From Prevotella sp. (GTDB lineage Bacteria > Bacteroidota > Bacteroidia > Bacteroidales > Bacteroidaceae), in assembly GCA_017428805.1 (NCBI GenBank), contig JAFRQC010000060.1, positions 1 through 16,621 of the forward strand: a stretch of 16,621 nucleotides of DNA, read 5' to 3'. Below are positions 5,811 to 14,141 of the stretch, piece by piece. Numbering within the stretch: position 1 is the first letter of the stretch; the number at the start of each line of letters is the position of its first letter. The notes under the pieces are model-generated. The model saw only the letters and a program-made list of their open reading frames with translations, searched no databases and had not been told where the DNA came from. The position numbers and the translations under genes are program-made.

Positions 5811-8558
5811 ATGATAAAAAACAACATAATCACTAGAATCACCGGAAGAGTGTTGCTATGTGTAACACTCTTCACTCTTCACTTGTCACTCTTCACTTGC
5901 CACGCATTGGCGCAGGGCCTTCCCCTTATACGCAACTATACAGTGGCAGAATATGGCGGACATAACCGCTGCTATGACATAGAGACGGGCGAGGACGGCA
6001 CAGTATATGTTGCCAATTTCGAAGGGCTGCTCTACTACGACCGTACCCAGTGGCGTATGATACACACCCCTGACATCAGCCGTGTAACGGTGGTCTATCG
6101 TGACAGCAAGAATACCGTCTGGGTGGGAGGTTTTAACTTCTTTGCCCGTGTGCAGCGGCGTGCCAACGGCGAACTGATGATGAAACAGATAGGAGGAACC
6201 CATCAGAAAAGAGAAGGACAAAATGGCAATCAGTTCGAAGGTGAGGTGATGGAAATCTTTGAGGACGGTGGGATGTTGCAGTTCGTCGCCAGCGACAATA
6301 ATATATATAAAGTGGAAGGAGAGACCATCTCGCTGCAGCAACGCACGAATTCCAATCTCCGTCCTGGCGTGGAGTCAGATGTCGTATCAGTAGAGGCTCT
6401 GAAAGCCAAAGGAAAAATTACCGTTTTGGAAGATATCACCCAGACGGAGCAGATAGACGGAGGACTTCAGGTGAAGGTAAAGAAGAACTGTGGGCTGATT
6501 ATAGCCGATGAGCATGGCCGCGAACTCTACACGATTACGGAGGACAACGGTCTATGCTCCAATCAGGTGGCCTACGTGGTTTACGACGGCCACGGCACGC
6601 TATGGGGAGCTACTGCCCACGGTATCTTTGCCATTGAGGTGCCATCGGTCTATAGCTATCTGTTGGCCAAGGATGGCCTTTCCGGCGAAGTTCATACCAT
6701 CACTGCCTTCGACGGAAAGATCTACTTTGGCGGTACCAACGGACTTTACTATGTCAGCGCTCGGAAAATCAATCATATTCCCGACATCAATAATATCTGT
6801 TGGACGCTGTGTCACTATGGTGGTCATCTGCTCGCCGCTACCTCCAGTGGCATTTACAGAATAAAGCTTGGCGGCAGCGTCAGCAGACTCACATCGAATG
6901 CCACCACGGCCATGCTGGTAGATGGCAACCAGGTGTATGCAGGAGAGGCCGACGGTGTGTGGCTTTATCAGCAGGACTTTCGACAGCGGACGAAAGCCAG
7001 TGACCTACAGTTGGTAACAGATATTAGAATAGGTGCAGGTGGTAGCCTCTATCTGCAGAACGTTCATGGTAAGACCGAAGGCAAATACCTTGGTATGGCC
7101 AAAGAACCTATTGCCAACCTGCCGGACTATCTGTTGAAACCACTTGGCGATATTGAGGTCAAGGCTCAGTACAAGCATGGCGACCAAGTATGGATTGGTG
7201 GCGACGAAGTGCTGGCCGTCGTCGATACCGACAAGAAGGGACTCACCAAACTCATAGACTGCCGTACCCTGCGTTTCCGCAGCATCACGATGGGCGGCGA
7301 CAGCGTGCTTTGGGGCGGCTATGGAACGATGCCCGGGGAGTTACCAAAATTGGGCAGCGACGAAGGAAACTTGCATTTCTACTATGCCCTCGACTATGCG
7401 CCGCTTTCAGGAAAGACTCTTTATCGCTACCGGCTTAACAACAATCAGTGGAGTGTATGGAGTGAGAAACAGGATGTTGAGTTCCTGAATCTGCCTTCCG
7501 GCTCCTTCACCCTCAGCGTACAGGCACAGTTGGCCAATGGCGAACTGTCGGAGGTGGCCTCCGTTGAATTCAGCATTGCCTATCCGCTGTTGATGCGTTG
7601 GTATATGGTGGTGCTCTACTTCATTATCCTTGCCTATATCGTCTGGCAGCTCTTCCGCTATCGTCTGAAACGACTACAGCGAGACAAGATCAAACTTGAA
7701 CGTATCGTAGAGGAGCGTACTGCTGATCTGCGCAATGCCCAGCACGAACTGATTCGTCAGGAGAAGATGGCCTCCGTGGGTAAGTTGACCGAGGGACTTA
7801 TCGACCGCATACTGAACCCGATGAACTATATCATCAACTTCTCGAAGATGTCGAACGGCCTGCTGAAAGACCTCAAGGAGAATATCGACAACAATAAGGA
7901 CAGTATCAATGCCGACGACTATGAGGACACGCTCGATGTGCTCGATATGTTGACAGAGAACCTGAGGAATGTGGACCAGTATGGCCAAAACACCACACGC
8001 ACGCTGAAAGCTATGGAGGAGATGCTGAAAGACCGCACCGGCGGCTATGTTGACATGGACTTGTTGCCAGTGCTTCAACAGAACAAGGAGATGCTTGTCA
8101 ACTATTTTGCCAAGGAGATAGAGCAGTATCATATCCATACGATATTCAATCTTCCTTCGTCTGTTGACGGGGATTTGAAATCTCTGGCCATGCCTCTGTA
8201 CGGCAATCCCGACATGCTCAGCAAGACGATGATGAGTCTGTTGGGAAACGCCGTCTATGCTGTAGTGAAGAAGGCTCAGAAGCAGCAATACACCCCGGAA
8301 GTTTCCCTTACCGCCTCCGTGGCAGATGGAAAGTATGTGCTGAAGATCCGCGACAACGGCATCGGTATCGAAGAGAAGATTCTCAGCAAGATTTTCGATC
8401 CCTTCTTTACCACCAAAACCACCGATGAGGCTGCTGGTGTAGGTCTCTACCTGAGTCGCGAGATCATACAGAACCACGGTGGAGATATTAGTGTGACATC
8501 CGTCAAGGATGAATATACAGAGTTTACGATTACGTTACCAAACCATCAAGCGATATGA
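5811..8558 (+). CDS. Reg_prop/Y_Y_Y periplasmic receptor with degenerate histidine-kinase domain
   Basis: From ATG 5811 the protein is 915 residues: a signal peptide ending near ALAQG, a periplasmic propeller of Reg_prop-like repeats (about 35-500, e.g. GTLWGATAHGIFAIE), a Y_Y_Y-like domain (about 525-590), one membrane helix (about 594-615), then cytoplasmic HisKA-like and HATPase_c domains. The HisKA segment reads GLIDRILNPMNY where the downstream kinase has GIAHEIQNPLNF, so the phospho-accepting His is Asp665 and the following Glu is Arg. The ATPase boxes are retained: GNAVYAV, DNGIGI and GVGLYLS. Unlike hybrid two-component systems of this class, it has no receiver or AraC domain. It probably senses a ligand and controls a partner kinase rather than autophosphorylating. 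A GTG at 5781 is in frame but lies in a repeat; ATG 5811 gives a normal signal peptide. Confidence 0.88.
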   Translation: MIKNNIITRITGRVLLCVTLFTLHLSLFTCHALAQGLPLIRNYTVAEYGGHNRCYDIETGEDGTVYVANFEGLLYYDRTQWRMIHTPDISRVTVVYRDSKNTVWVGGFNFFARVQRRANGELMMKQIGGTHQKREGQNGNQFEGEVMEIFEDGGMLQFVASDNNIYKVEGETISLQQRTNSNLRPGVESDVVSVEALKAKGKITVLEDITQTEQIDGGLQVKVKKNCGLIIADEHGRELYTITEDNGLCSNQVAYVVYDGHGTLWGATAHGIFAIEVPSVYSYLLAKDGLSGEVHTITAFDGKIYFGGTNGLYYVSARKINHIPDINNICWTLCHYGGHLLAATSSGIYRIKLGGSVSRLTSNATTAMLVDGNQVYAGEADGVWLYQQDFRQRTKASDLQLVTDIRIGAGGSLYLQNVHGKTEGKYLGMAKEPIANLPDYLLKPLGDIEVKAQYKHGDQVWIGGDEVLAVVDTDKKGLTKLIDCRTLRFRSITMGGDSVLWGGYGTMPGELPKLGSDEGNLHFYYALDYAPLSGKTLYRYRLNNNQWSVWSEKQDVEFLNLPSGSFTLSVQAQLANGELSEVASVEFSIAYPLLMRWYMVVLYFIILAYIVWQLFRYRLKRLQRDKIKLERIVEERTADLRNAQHELIRQEKMASVGKLTEGLIDRILNPMNYIINFSKMSNGLLKDLKENIDNNKDSINADDYEDTLDVLDMLTENLRNVDQYGQNTTRTLKAMEEMLKDRTGGYVDMDLLPVLQQNKEMLVNYFAKEIEQYHIHTIFNLPSSVDGDLKSLAMPLYGNPDMLSKTMMSLLGNAVYAVVKKAQKQQYTPEVSLTASVADGKYVLKIRDNGIGIEEKILSKIFDPFFTTKTTDEAAGVGLYLSREIIQNHGGDISVTSVKDEYTEFTITLPNHQAI
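5845..5873 (+). other. Perfect 10-bp inverted repeat in the receptor's signal-peptide codons
   Basis: GAAGAGTGTT (5845-5854) and AACACTCTTC (5864-5873) are exact reverse complements separated by 9 bases. The RNA would form a strong hairpin about 34 bases after the ATG at 5811. There is no U-tract after it, so it does not look like a normal terminator. A role in translation or mRNA processing between operon genes is possible but unproven. Confidence 0.55.
5867..5901 (+). repeat. Five tandem 7-base units of ACTCTTC type inside a signal peptide
   Basis: The units are ACTCTTC, ACTCTTC, ACTTGTC, ACTCTTC and ACTTGCC. Together they encode the hydrophobic core (TLFTLHLSLFTCHA) of the receptor's signal peptide. 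Similar CTTCACT repeats occur widely in Prevotella-like genomes, both between genes and in signal peptides. The period of 7 is not a multiple of 3, so the peptide itself is not a simple repeat. Confidence 0.65.
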
Positions 8559-9454
8559 CAGAGATAGATTGTTTTCATGAAGCTGAGAGTAGAGGACAAA
8601 CTTGCTTGGACTATACCGAGGCAAGGAAAAGGTCGGATGAAATCCACGAATTAAAACAGCAGTTGCAGAAACAGGAGAAACTGGCATCGCTCGGTATGCT
8701 CAGTGCCGGCATTGCCCACGAGATTCAGAACCCCCTGAACTTTGTCATCAACTTCTCGAAGATGTCAGACCGGCTCCTCGGTGATCTGACTGCCATTGTG
8801 GACGACAATGCCAGTCTATTGCCAGAGGCTGACCGTGAAGACCTCACCGACATCGTGGACAGCCTAAAGGAGAACATGGAGCAAATCAAGGAGAACGGCG
8901 AACGTGCTGTCAGCATCATACAGAGCATCCTGCTCATATCGCGTGGTAAGGAGAACGAGCGTATGCCAGCCGATGTATGTCATATCGTGAGGGAGTATGT
9001 CCGTCTGTCATACCATGCCATGCGTGCCAATCATCAGGGTTTCAACGTCACCCTGCATGAAGAGTATCAGGAGGGTATGCCCCCCGTAATGGTTATTCCG
9101 CAGGATTTGAGTCGAGCCGTATTGAACGTAATGAACAACGCCTGCTATGCAGTGTGGCAGAAATCACAGACAGCCACAGATGGTTATACGCCGGAAATCA
9201 GCATTAGCGTTGGCATTATCTCAAACGACCAAATCGTCATCACTATTGCTGACAATGGTGAGGGAATGACTGACGAAGTGAAAGAGCGTCTCTTCGAAAA
9301 CTTCTTCACCACCAAGCCCATCGGACAGGGAACGGGGTTGGGCATGAGCATCACCCGCGACATCATCGAAAACAAACACGGTGGTAGGGTTACCTTTACT
9401 TCAACTCTGGGTGTAGGAACCACCTTTACATTTACAATACCCATTATGAAATGA
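8555..9454 (+). CDS. Soluble histidine kinase without sensor domain
   Basis: The 299-residue protein has a short N-terminal region and coiled coil (about 25-42), a HisKA domain with intact acceptor His55 (GIAHEIQNPLNF), and an HATPase_c domain with N box (NVMNNACYAV), DNGEGM and GQGTGLGMSI boxes. There is no membrane helix, PAS or GAF domain, so it must get its signal from another protein. Its kinase core is clearly related to that of the upstream receptor, including the NFxINFSKMS and ENFFTTK/DPFFTTK segments, which suggests duplication. The ATG overlaps the receptor's stop by 4 bases, so the two are probably made in similar amounts. The likely phosphate target is the receiver of the REC-PP2C protein (2996-4168), the only receiver domain in the window; this is inference. 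Confidence 0.92.
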   Translation: MTEIDCFHEAESRGQTCLDYTEARKRSDEIHELKQQLQKQEKLASLGMLSAGIAHEIQNPLNFVINFSKMSDRLLGDLTAIVDDNASLLPEADREDLTDIVDSLKENMEQIKENGERAVSIIQSILLISRGKENERMPADVCHIVREYVRLSYHAMRANHQGFNVTLHEEYQEGMPPVMVIPQDLSRAVLNVMNNACYAVWQKSQTATDGYTPEISISVGIISNDQIVITIADNGEGMTDEVKERLFENFFTTKPIGQGTGLGMSITRDIIENKHGGRVTFTSTLGVGTTFTFTIPIMK

Positions 9455-11982
9455 GAAAGAGCATCTACATATTATTATTGACTCTCTGCACCTGTATAGT
9501 CTGTGCTCAAGAGTCGAAGCAGAGCGAGTCCCGTATGCGTGAGGTGCTTGCCCAGGCGGAGAGCGACTACCGCATAGGCCGCATAGAACAGGCCCGCGAC
9601 ACGCTGCTGCACGACCTCACGGCTTTTCATGGCAATCTGCGACAGAACGCGCTCCGGCTCATCGTCCTCAGCTATCTGGCTCGCTTCGACATGGAGCAGG
9701 CCCAAAAGTATGCAACTCAGATGCTTCAGGAGAATCCATACTATACACCGTCGGCCAGCGACCCGCCGACTTTAGCCGATATGGTCAGCGACATTAAGGC
9801 CGGCATGACAGCCACCATCACCACGGCTTCCAGTCAGGCAGAGAGTCTGGCAGAGGTGCCAGTGCCCACGACACTCATCACCGAGCAGATGATTCGCGAC
9901 TGTGGCGGACGTAACCTGCAGGAGGTGCTGGCTGCCTACGTGCCTGGAATGAACATCATCGACTGCGATGATGATATCAACATTGCCATGCGTGGCATCT
10001 ACAGCAACACGCAGGAGAAGATGCTCATTATGCTCAACGGTCACCGACTGAACAGTCATGCCACCAATACCGCTGCCCCCGACTTCAGCATCTCGCTGGA
10101 GAAAGTTAAGCAGATAGAGGTCCTGCGTGGTCCGGCATCTTCGCTCTATGGCGGTGTGGCACTTACCGCGGTCGTAAACATCATCACCAAGCAGGGTGCC
10201 GACGTAGATGGTCTGAATGCCAAGGCTGGTGCTGGCAACTATGGTCAGGTGAGGGCAGATGCTGTCCTGGGCAAACGCTACTTCGACCTTGATATGCTTG
10301 TCTGGGGGAGTGTCTATCGTAGTAGCGGAGAAAAATACAATGTCACCAATGAGCGCATCGACGAGAGTCCTTACGGTATGCCTGTCGATGAGGTTCGCAT
10401 TGGACGTGTCGGCACACGTCCTACCTACGATTTCGGTCTTCAACTAAGCTATAAAGGACTACAATTTCTCTACGACACCCATTTTTCACAGATAGTGGCA
10501 CCATTTACGATGACATCGTTGGCATTGAGTTACGACCACGACCGATATCGCACCTATAACGGGTTGCTCCCAGGTTTCGGCACAGCCTCGCGCCATGCTG
10601 ATTTGAGCTACAGTCACCAACTGGGCAACGTGCAGATGAAGTATGCCGTTACCTACGACAAGTCGGATCTGACGCGTTATCAGGTCATAAACGATGAGCC
10701 GATGCCTACTCTGGGCATGGCCCTCGGACTGCCTGAGGATGTCACCACGGTGTTTGCCCAATATGGTGGCATCTCGCGCTATGTTAATGGTCAGGAGCAG
10801 GACTACGGCGCACAGTTGAAAGGCAACTACAGCTATACCATCGGCGACCATCATAAGGGCAACATCGGTTTCGGTGCCGAGTACGGACACTTCCAGCTCG
10901 ATGATATACGTTACCAGATAGGCTATGACTTCGAACAGACCTTCTTTGAAGATCCTCTGCTGCGCAATGCCGGCAAAGGCAGCGAGAACAGCGGTGATGC
11001 CTACGTGCAGCTGAAGCACCAGTGGCAGTCGCTTATCCTGAATGCCGGACTGCGTTACGACTATAAGGACCGTTACGACGAAACCCATGTCAATGAGTTC
11101 TCGCCCCGAGTGGCCCTCATCCTGCTGCGCCCCAAGTGGAGCGCCCGTCTCAGCTATTCTAAGTCGTTTGTCGATGCACCCTATATCTACCGCAAAGCAA
11201 ATCTGCTGTCGACACTTATGAGCGGAGGGTCTGCCAATGATGCCGGCAGCCTGTCGCCAGAGCGCGTACACTCGCTGCAGTTGTCGTTTGCAGGCACAAA
11301 CTGGGTGCGTGGTCTCAACTTCGAGGTGAACGGTTTTTATAATCGTGCCAACGACCTCATTATGACACACGTCATCGACTACGAGAACGTCAGCAAGAAC
11401 CAGACCTGTGGCGTGGAACTGATGGCCAGTTATGAACCGTCAGGCCCGCTGAGCTGTCATGCCAACCTTACCTGGACAAAGACCTTCAAGTCGAACCTGA
11501 TGGGACTTGAACTGCCCGATGAACTGAAAGAATATTATTCTGCCGACATCGATGCCAACAACAATACGCCAGCCCTGCGTGGCAACTTTGTCGTAGGCTG
11601 GCAGGCTGCGAAGCGGCTCCGGCTGCATGGCCACTTGCTGTTCGAAAGCAGGCAGACATCTTATAATACAGATCTGGTAAAGCTTATCCAGGCCACCTCA
11701 TACATCTACACAGCCAGCGAATATTACAATCAGGGTGATATGGACCATGCGAGAGAATACGGCTTGATGGCTATTGATGCCATGCAGCATGTCACCATGC
11801 AGAAGGACATGTCGACGCGAGCCATCGTTAATCTCGGTGGACAATACATCGTTGGGCCTGTTACGATAGGGCTTGACATTCATAACCTGCTTGGCACACA
11901 CTACTACCGCAGTGGCATGAACACCAACCTCATACCACAGCAGGGACGCTGGTTTATAGGCAGTGTCGGCATACGATTATAA
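9451..11982 (+). CDS. TonB-dependent outer-membrane receptor with N-terminal TPR-like domain
   Basis: The 843-residue protein has a signal peptide (about 1-20, cleaved near VCAQE), a helical TPR-like stretch (about 25-110), a TonB-box-like segment before SLAEVPVPTTLITEQMI, a plug domain (about 135-250, with LNGHRLN, IEVLRGPASSLYGG and VNIITKQG), and a beta barrel to the C-terminus. It lacks the carboxypeptidase-regulatory-like domain usual for SusC proteins and no SusD gene is present, so it resembles siderophore, cobalamin or colicin-I-type receptors more than a glycan system. A hydrophilic helical insert (about 750-775, SEYYNQGDMDHAREYGLMAIDAM) near the end of the barrel is itself TPR-like. 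The ATG overlaps the kinase stop by 4 bases, so this receptor is embedded in the signalling operon; it may deliver the signal or be part of the sensor. Confidence 0.9.
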   Translation: MRKSIYILLLTLCTCIVCAQESKQSESRMREVLAQAESDYRIGRIEQARDTLLHDLTAFHGNLRQNALRLIVLSYLARFDMEQAQKYATQMLQENPYYTPSASDPPTLADMVSDIKAGMTATITTASSQAESLAEVPVPTTLITEQMIRDCGGRNLQEVLAAYVPGMNIIDCDDDINIAMRGIYSNTQEKMLIMLNGHRLNSHATNTAAPDFSISLEKVKQIEVLRGPASSLYGGVALTAVVNIITKQGADVDGLNAKAGAGNYGQVRADAVLGKRYFDLDMLVWGSVYRSSGEKYNVTNERIDESPYGMPVDEVRIGRVGTRPTYDFGLQLSYKGLQFLYDTHFSQIVAPFTMTSLALSYDHDRYRTYNGLLPGFGTASRHADLSYSHQLGNVQMKYAVTYDKSDLTRYQVINDEPMPTLGMALGLPEDVTTVFAQYGGISRYVNGQEQDYGAQLKGNYSYTIGDHHKGNIGFGAEYGHFQLDDIRYQIGYDFEQTFFEDPLLRNAGKGSENSGDAYVQLKHQWQSLILNAGLRYDYKDRYDETHVNEFSPRVALILLRPKWSARLSYSKSFVDAPYIYRKANLLSTLMSGGSANDAGSLSPERVHSLQLSFAGTNWVRGLNFEVNGFYNRANDLIMTHVIDYENVSKNQTCGVELMASYEPSGPLSCHANLTWTKTFKSNLMGLELPDELKEYYSADIDANNNTPALRGNFVVGWQAAKRLRLHGHLLFESRQTSYNTDLVKLIQATSYIYTASEYYNQGDMDHAREYGLMAIDAMQHVTMQKDMSTRAIVNLGGQYIVGPVTIGLDIHNLLGTHYYRSGMNTNLIPQQGRWFIGSVGIRL

Positions 11983-11983
11983 T

Positions 11984-12397
11984 ATGGAAAAAAAACTATT
12001 AATACTCCAGAACGATGTGCAGCAAGTTCCACAACTGGCACAGTTCGTAGACGAGGCTTGCGAAGCTGAAGGGATCGACATGGCAATAGCTATGAAGCTG
12101 AACCTAGCCATAGAGGAGGCCGTAGTTAACGTTATGAATTATGCTTATCCTGTCGGTACCGTAGGCAATGTCAGCATTGAGGTGCGGACAAACAATAATC
12201 AGTTGGAGTTTGTCATCAGCGACAGCGGCAAACCATTCGACCCAACTACAAAGGGCGAAGTCGATACGACACTCTCTGCGGAGGAGCGTTCTATCGGTGG
12301 CTTGGGCATTCATCTGGTTCGTAAAATTATGGACTATATAAACTATGAGCGCACAGACGGAAAGAATATCCTGACATTAAGTAAGAAACTCAAATAA
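11984..12397 (+). CDS. RsbW/SpoIIAB-like serine kinase (HATPase_c_2)
   Basis: From ATG 11984 this is a 137-residue GHKL-fold protein. It has LAIEEAVVNVMNYAYP (Glu45 and Asn49, matching the general base and magnesium Asn of SpoIIAB), a G1 box ISDSGKPFDP (Asp80) and a G2 box GGLGIHLVRKIMD, so it should bind ATP. Known relatives phosphorylate a STAS antagonist and bind a sigma factor or another target. The cognate STAS protein is encoded 13 bases downstream and a matching PP2C phosphatase starts the operon, but no sigma factor is nearby. An in-frame ATG at 11963 lies inside the receptor gene; the start at 11984, one base after the receptor stop, gives a normal N-terminus for the family. Confidence 0.93.
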   Translation: MEKKLLILQNDVQQVPQLAQFVDEACEAEGIDMAIAMKLNLAIEEAVVNVMNYAYPVGTVGNVSIEVRTNNNQLEFVISDSGKPFDPTTKGEVDTTLSAEERSIGGLGIHLVRKIMDYINYERTDGKNILTLSKKLK

Positions 12398-12410
12398 AAA
12401 CATAATAACA

Positions 12411-12713
12411 ATGAAAACAACAATTGAAGAGAAAAACGGCACTATGGTCGTCATGTTCGAAGGCCGCCTCGATACGGCGGCAAGTTTACAAACCGCCAAG
12501 GACATTGAGCCTCTGAACAACTATGCGGGACAGGAGATCATTCTCGATTGCAGCCGTCTGGAGTATATATCATCCAGCGGTCTGCGTCTGTTCCTCAGCG
12601 TGCTTAAGAATGCCAGGGTGAAGGGCGGACATGTCTATATCAAGGGCATCAACGATACTGTCCGAGGCATTTTCACCATCACGGGTTTCAGTAACATATT
12701 TGAGTTCAAATGA
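12411..12713 (+). CDS. STAS-domain anti-sigma-factor antagonist (RsbV/SpoIIAA-like)
   Basis: The 100-residue protein is a single STAS domain (whole length). The key loop reads EYISSSGLR; by alignment with SpoIIAA, Ser55 is the likely phosphorylated residue and the usual Asp before it is Ser54. The family pattern is standard: the protein is inactive when phosphorylated by RsbW-type kinase, and active after dephosphorylation by RsbU-type phosphatase, when it binds the kinase and releases the kinase's target. Both partners are in this operon (11984-12397 and 2996-4168). Its stop overlaps the start of the alarmone-synthetase gene by 4 bases, an unusual neighbour for a STAS gene and a hint at the output. 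Confidence 0.93.
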   Translation: MKTTIEEKNGTMVVMFEGRLDTAASLQTAKDIEPLNNYAGQEIILDCSRLEYISSSGLRLFLSVLKNARVKGGHVYIKGINDTVRGIFTITGFSNIFEFK

Positions 12714-13789
12714 TGGGCAGCAGCGTAACACTTGATGCGCATGGCGAGGCCCTCATGCAGCAATATCGCGAACTGCTGCCCACGCTGCAGCAGTTGGCCG
12801 ACGAAGCCAGCAGCCAGTTGCGTCACGCTCTGCGCGAACAGGGCATCTACATCACGGCCATGGAGCACAGGGTGAAGACCGAGAAGTCGCTGGCAGGAAA
12901 ACTGGAGCTGAAGGGGGCGAAGTACAAAAGCATCGACGACATCACCGACCTCGTGGGTCTACGCGTCATCACTTTCTATACCGACGAGGTGGACAAGGTG
13001 GCTGCCATTGCCAAGCGTGCCTTCGATATTGATTGGCAGGAAAGTGTTGATAAGCGCAAGCTTCACCAGTTGGACTCGTTCGGCTATAACTCGCTCCACT
13101 ACATCTGCCGTTTGAAAACTGGCGGCCCACGCTTCGAACTGCAGATGCGCACGGCCTTGCAACATGTGTGGTCCACCATCGAGCACGACACTGGCTACAA
13201 GGGCGACGTGAAGATTCCCCGCGAGTACATGAGGCAATTTAGTCGTCTGGCAGGTATGATGGAATTGATTGACGACGAGTTCAGTCGGCTGCGCATCGTG
13301 CTCACCGACTACCGCCGCCAGACGCTGGCATTGGTGAAGAGCGGACAGCTTGACGACGTACCTCTGTCGCGCGACACATTCCGCAGTTATCTTGAACTGC
13401 ATCCCTTCGACCGTCTGAACAAGCGTATCGCCGCTGTCAACCAAGCCGAAATCTGGCCCGTCTCGATGGTGTCCTATTTGCCCGTGCTTGAATCCTTCGG
13501 ACTGGAAAACCTCGGCGATGTTCAGCAATTTATCGACGAGAATAGCGACGATGCTTATCAGTTGGCCCTCTCACAACTTGCCATTACCGACCTTGACATC
13601 CTCTCATCGAATACGGCCTTGCAGTATCTCTGTCTGGTCTATGTGCTGAAGCACAACGGCGGGTGCGACGGTCTGAAATCGCTCTACGACCTCATCAATG
13701 GCGAAAGCGATGCCAACGGCATGTTGGCTGACATGATGATGGAACAGGCCAAGACGTTGCCGTTTATGAGGAAAATTGACAAAAAATGA
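12710..13789 (+). CDS. RelA/SpoT-domain small alarmone synthetase with C-terminal extension
   Basis: This 359-residue cytoplasmic protein has a RelA_SpoT synthetase domain (about 40-190) and no HD, TGS or ACT domains. Visible motifs are HRVKTEKSLAGKL near 52 (basic ATP-site residues), DITDLVGLRV (Asp80 as likely magnesium ligand), FGYNSLHYICRL (GTP-site Tyr) and ELQMRTALQHVWSTIEHDTGYK. All look intact, so synthesis of (p)ppGpp or a related nucleotide is likely. RelP/RelQ-type enzymes have about 210-260 residues; here an unrecognised, mostly helical region of about 150 residues follows. It may be regulatory. The ATG overlaps the STAS stop by 4 bases, so synthesis with the antagonist is probably coupled. 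Whether the partner-switch proteins control this enzyme directly is a hypothesis. Confidence 0.88.
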   Translation: MMGSSVTLDAHGEALMQQYRELLPTLQQLADEASSQLRHALREQGIYITAMEHRVKTEKSLAGKLELKGAKYKSIDDITDLVGLRVITFYTDEVDKVAAIAKRAFDIDWQESVDKRKLHQLDSFGYNSLHYICRLKTGGPRFELQMRTALQHVWSTIEHDTGYKGDVKIPREYMRQFSRLAGMMELIDDEFSRLRIVLTDYRRQTLALVKSGQLDDVPLSRDTFRSYLELHPFDRLNKRIAAVNQAEIWPVSMVSYLPVLESFGLENLGDVQQFIDENSDDAYQLALSQLAITDLDILSSNTALQYLCLVYVLKHNGGCDGLKSLYDLINGESDANGMLADMMMEQAKTLPFMRKIDKK

Positions 13790-13796
13790 TACAAAT

Positions 13797-14141
13797 ATGG
13801 ATAGTCAAGCCATCATCTTTGCCGCCAATGCCTCCTAGTTGTTGGCTGGTGGTCTGATTATTGTTATTGTAGTCATTCTTCACAACCTCTGTGGACTTAC
13901 TCTTGGCTATCTGATAGGACGGCTGTTAGGACTTGCCGAGCCGAAGAAACGGGCTATCTCCATCGAGGTGGGCATGCGGAACTCCGGCCTCGCTTCGTCA
14001 TTAGCCATGCTCCACTTCACCGCCTATCCCCTGGTCACCATTCCCGGTGCTATCTTCAGCGTGTGGCACAATATCAGTGGTGCGATGGTCGCCCGACTTT
14101 ACACCAGAAAACATAATATAGTAGGAAATGAAACAGACTAA
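13797..14141 (+). pseudogene. BASS-family transporter remnant, N-terminus missing and in-frame stop
   Basis: From ATG 13797, 8 bases after the synthetase stop, the frame reads 13 residues (MDSQAIIFAANAS), meets a TAG at 13836-13838, then continues in the same frame for 100 residues to 14141. The continuation is typical of the C-terminal part of bile-acid:sodium-symporter-family proteins: ILHNLCGLTLGYLIGRLLG, EVGMRNSGLASSLA and AIFSVWHNISGA. Family members have about 300 residues, so roughly two thirds are absent and not found elsewhere in the window. A large deletion plus a nonsense mutation is the simplest reading; translation from the TTG at 13839 would give only a fragment. Family members move bile acids, pantoate or other organic anions. 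The tail overlaps the next gene's start by 14 bases. Confidence 0.82.

Noticed and set aside
11963..11983. Earlier ATG for the RsbW-like protein
   Set aside because: It lies within the end of the receptor gene and adds seven residues not needed by the family; ATG 11984 follows the receptor stop by one base.
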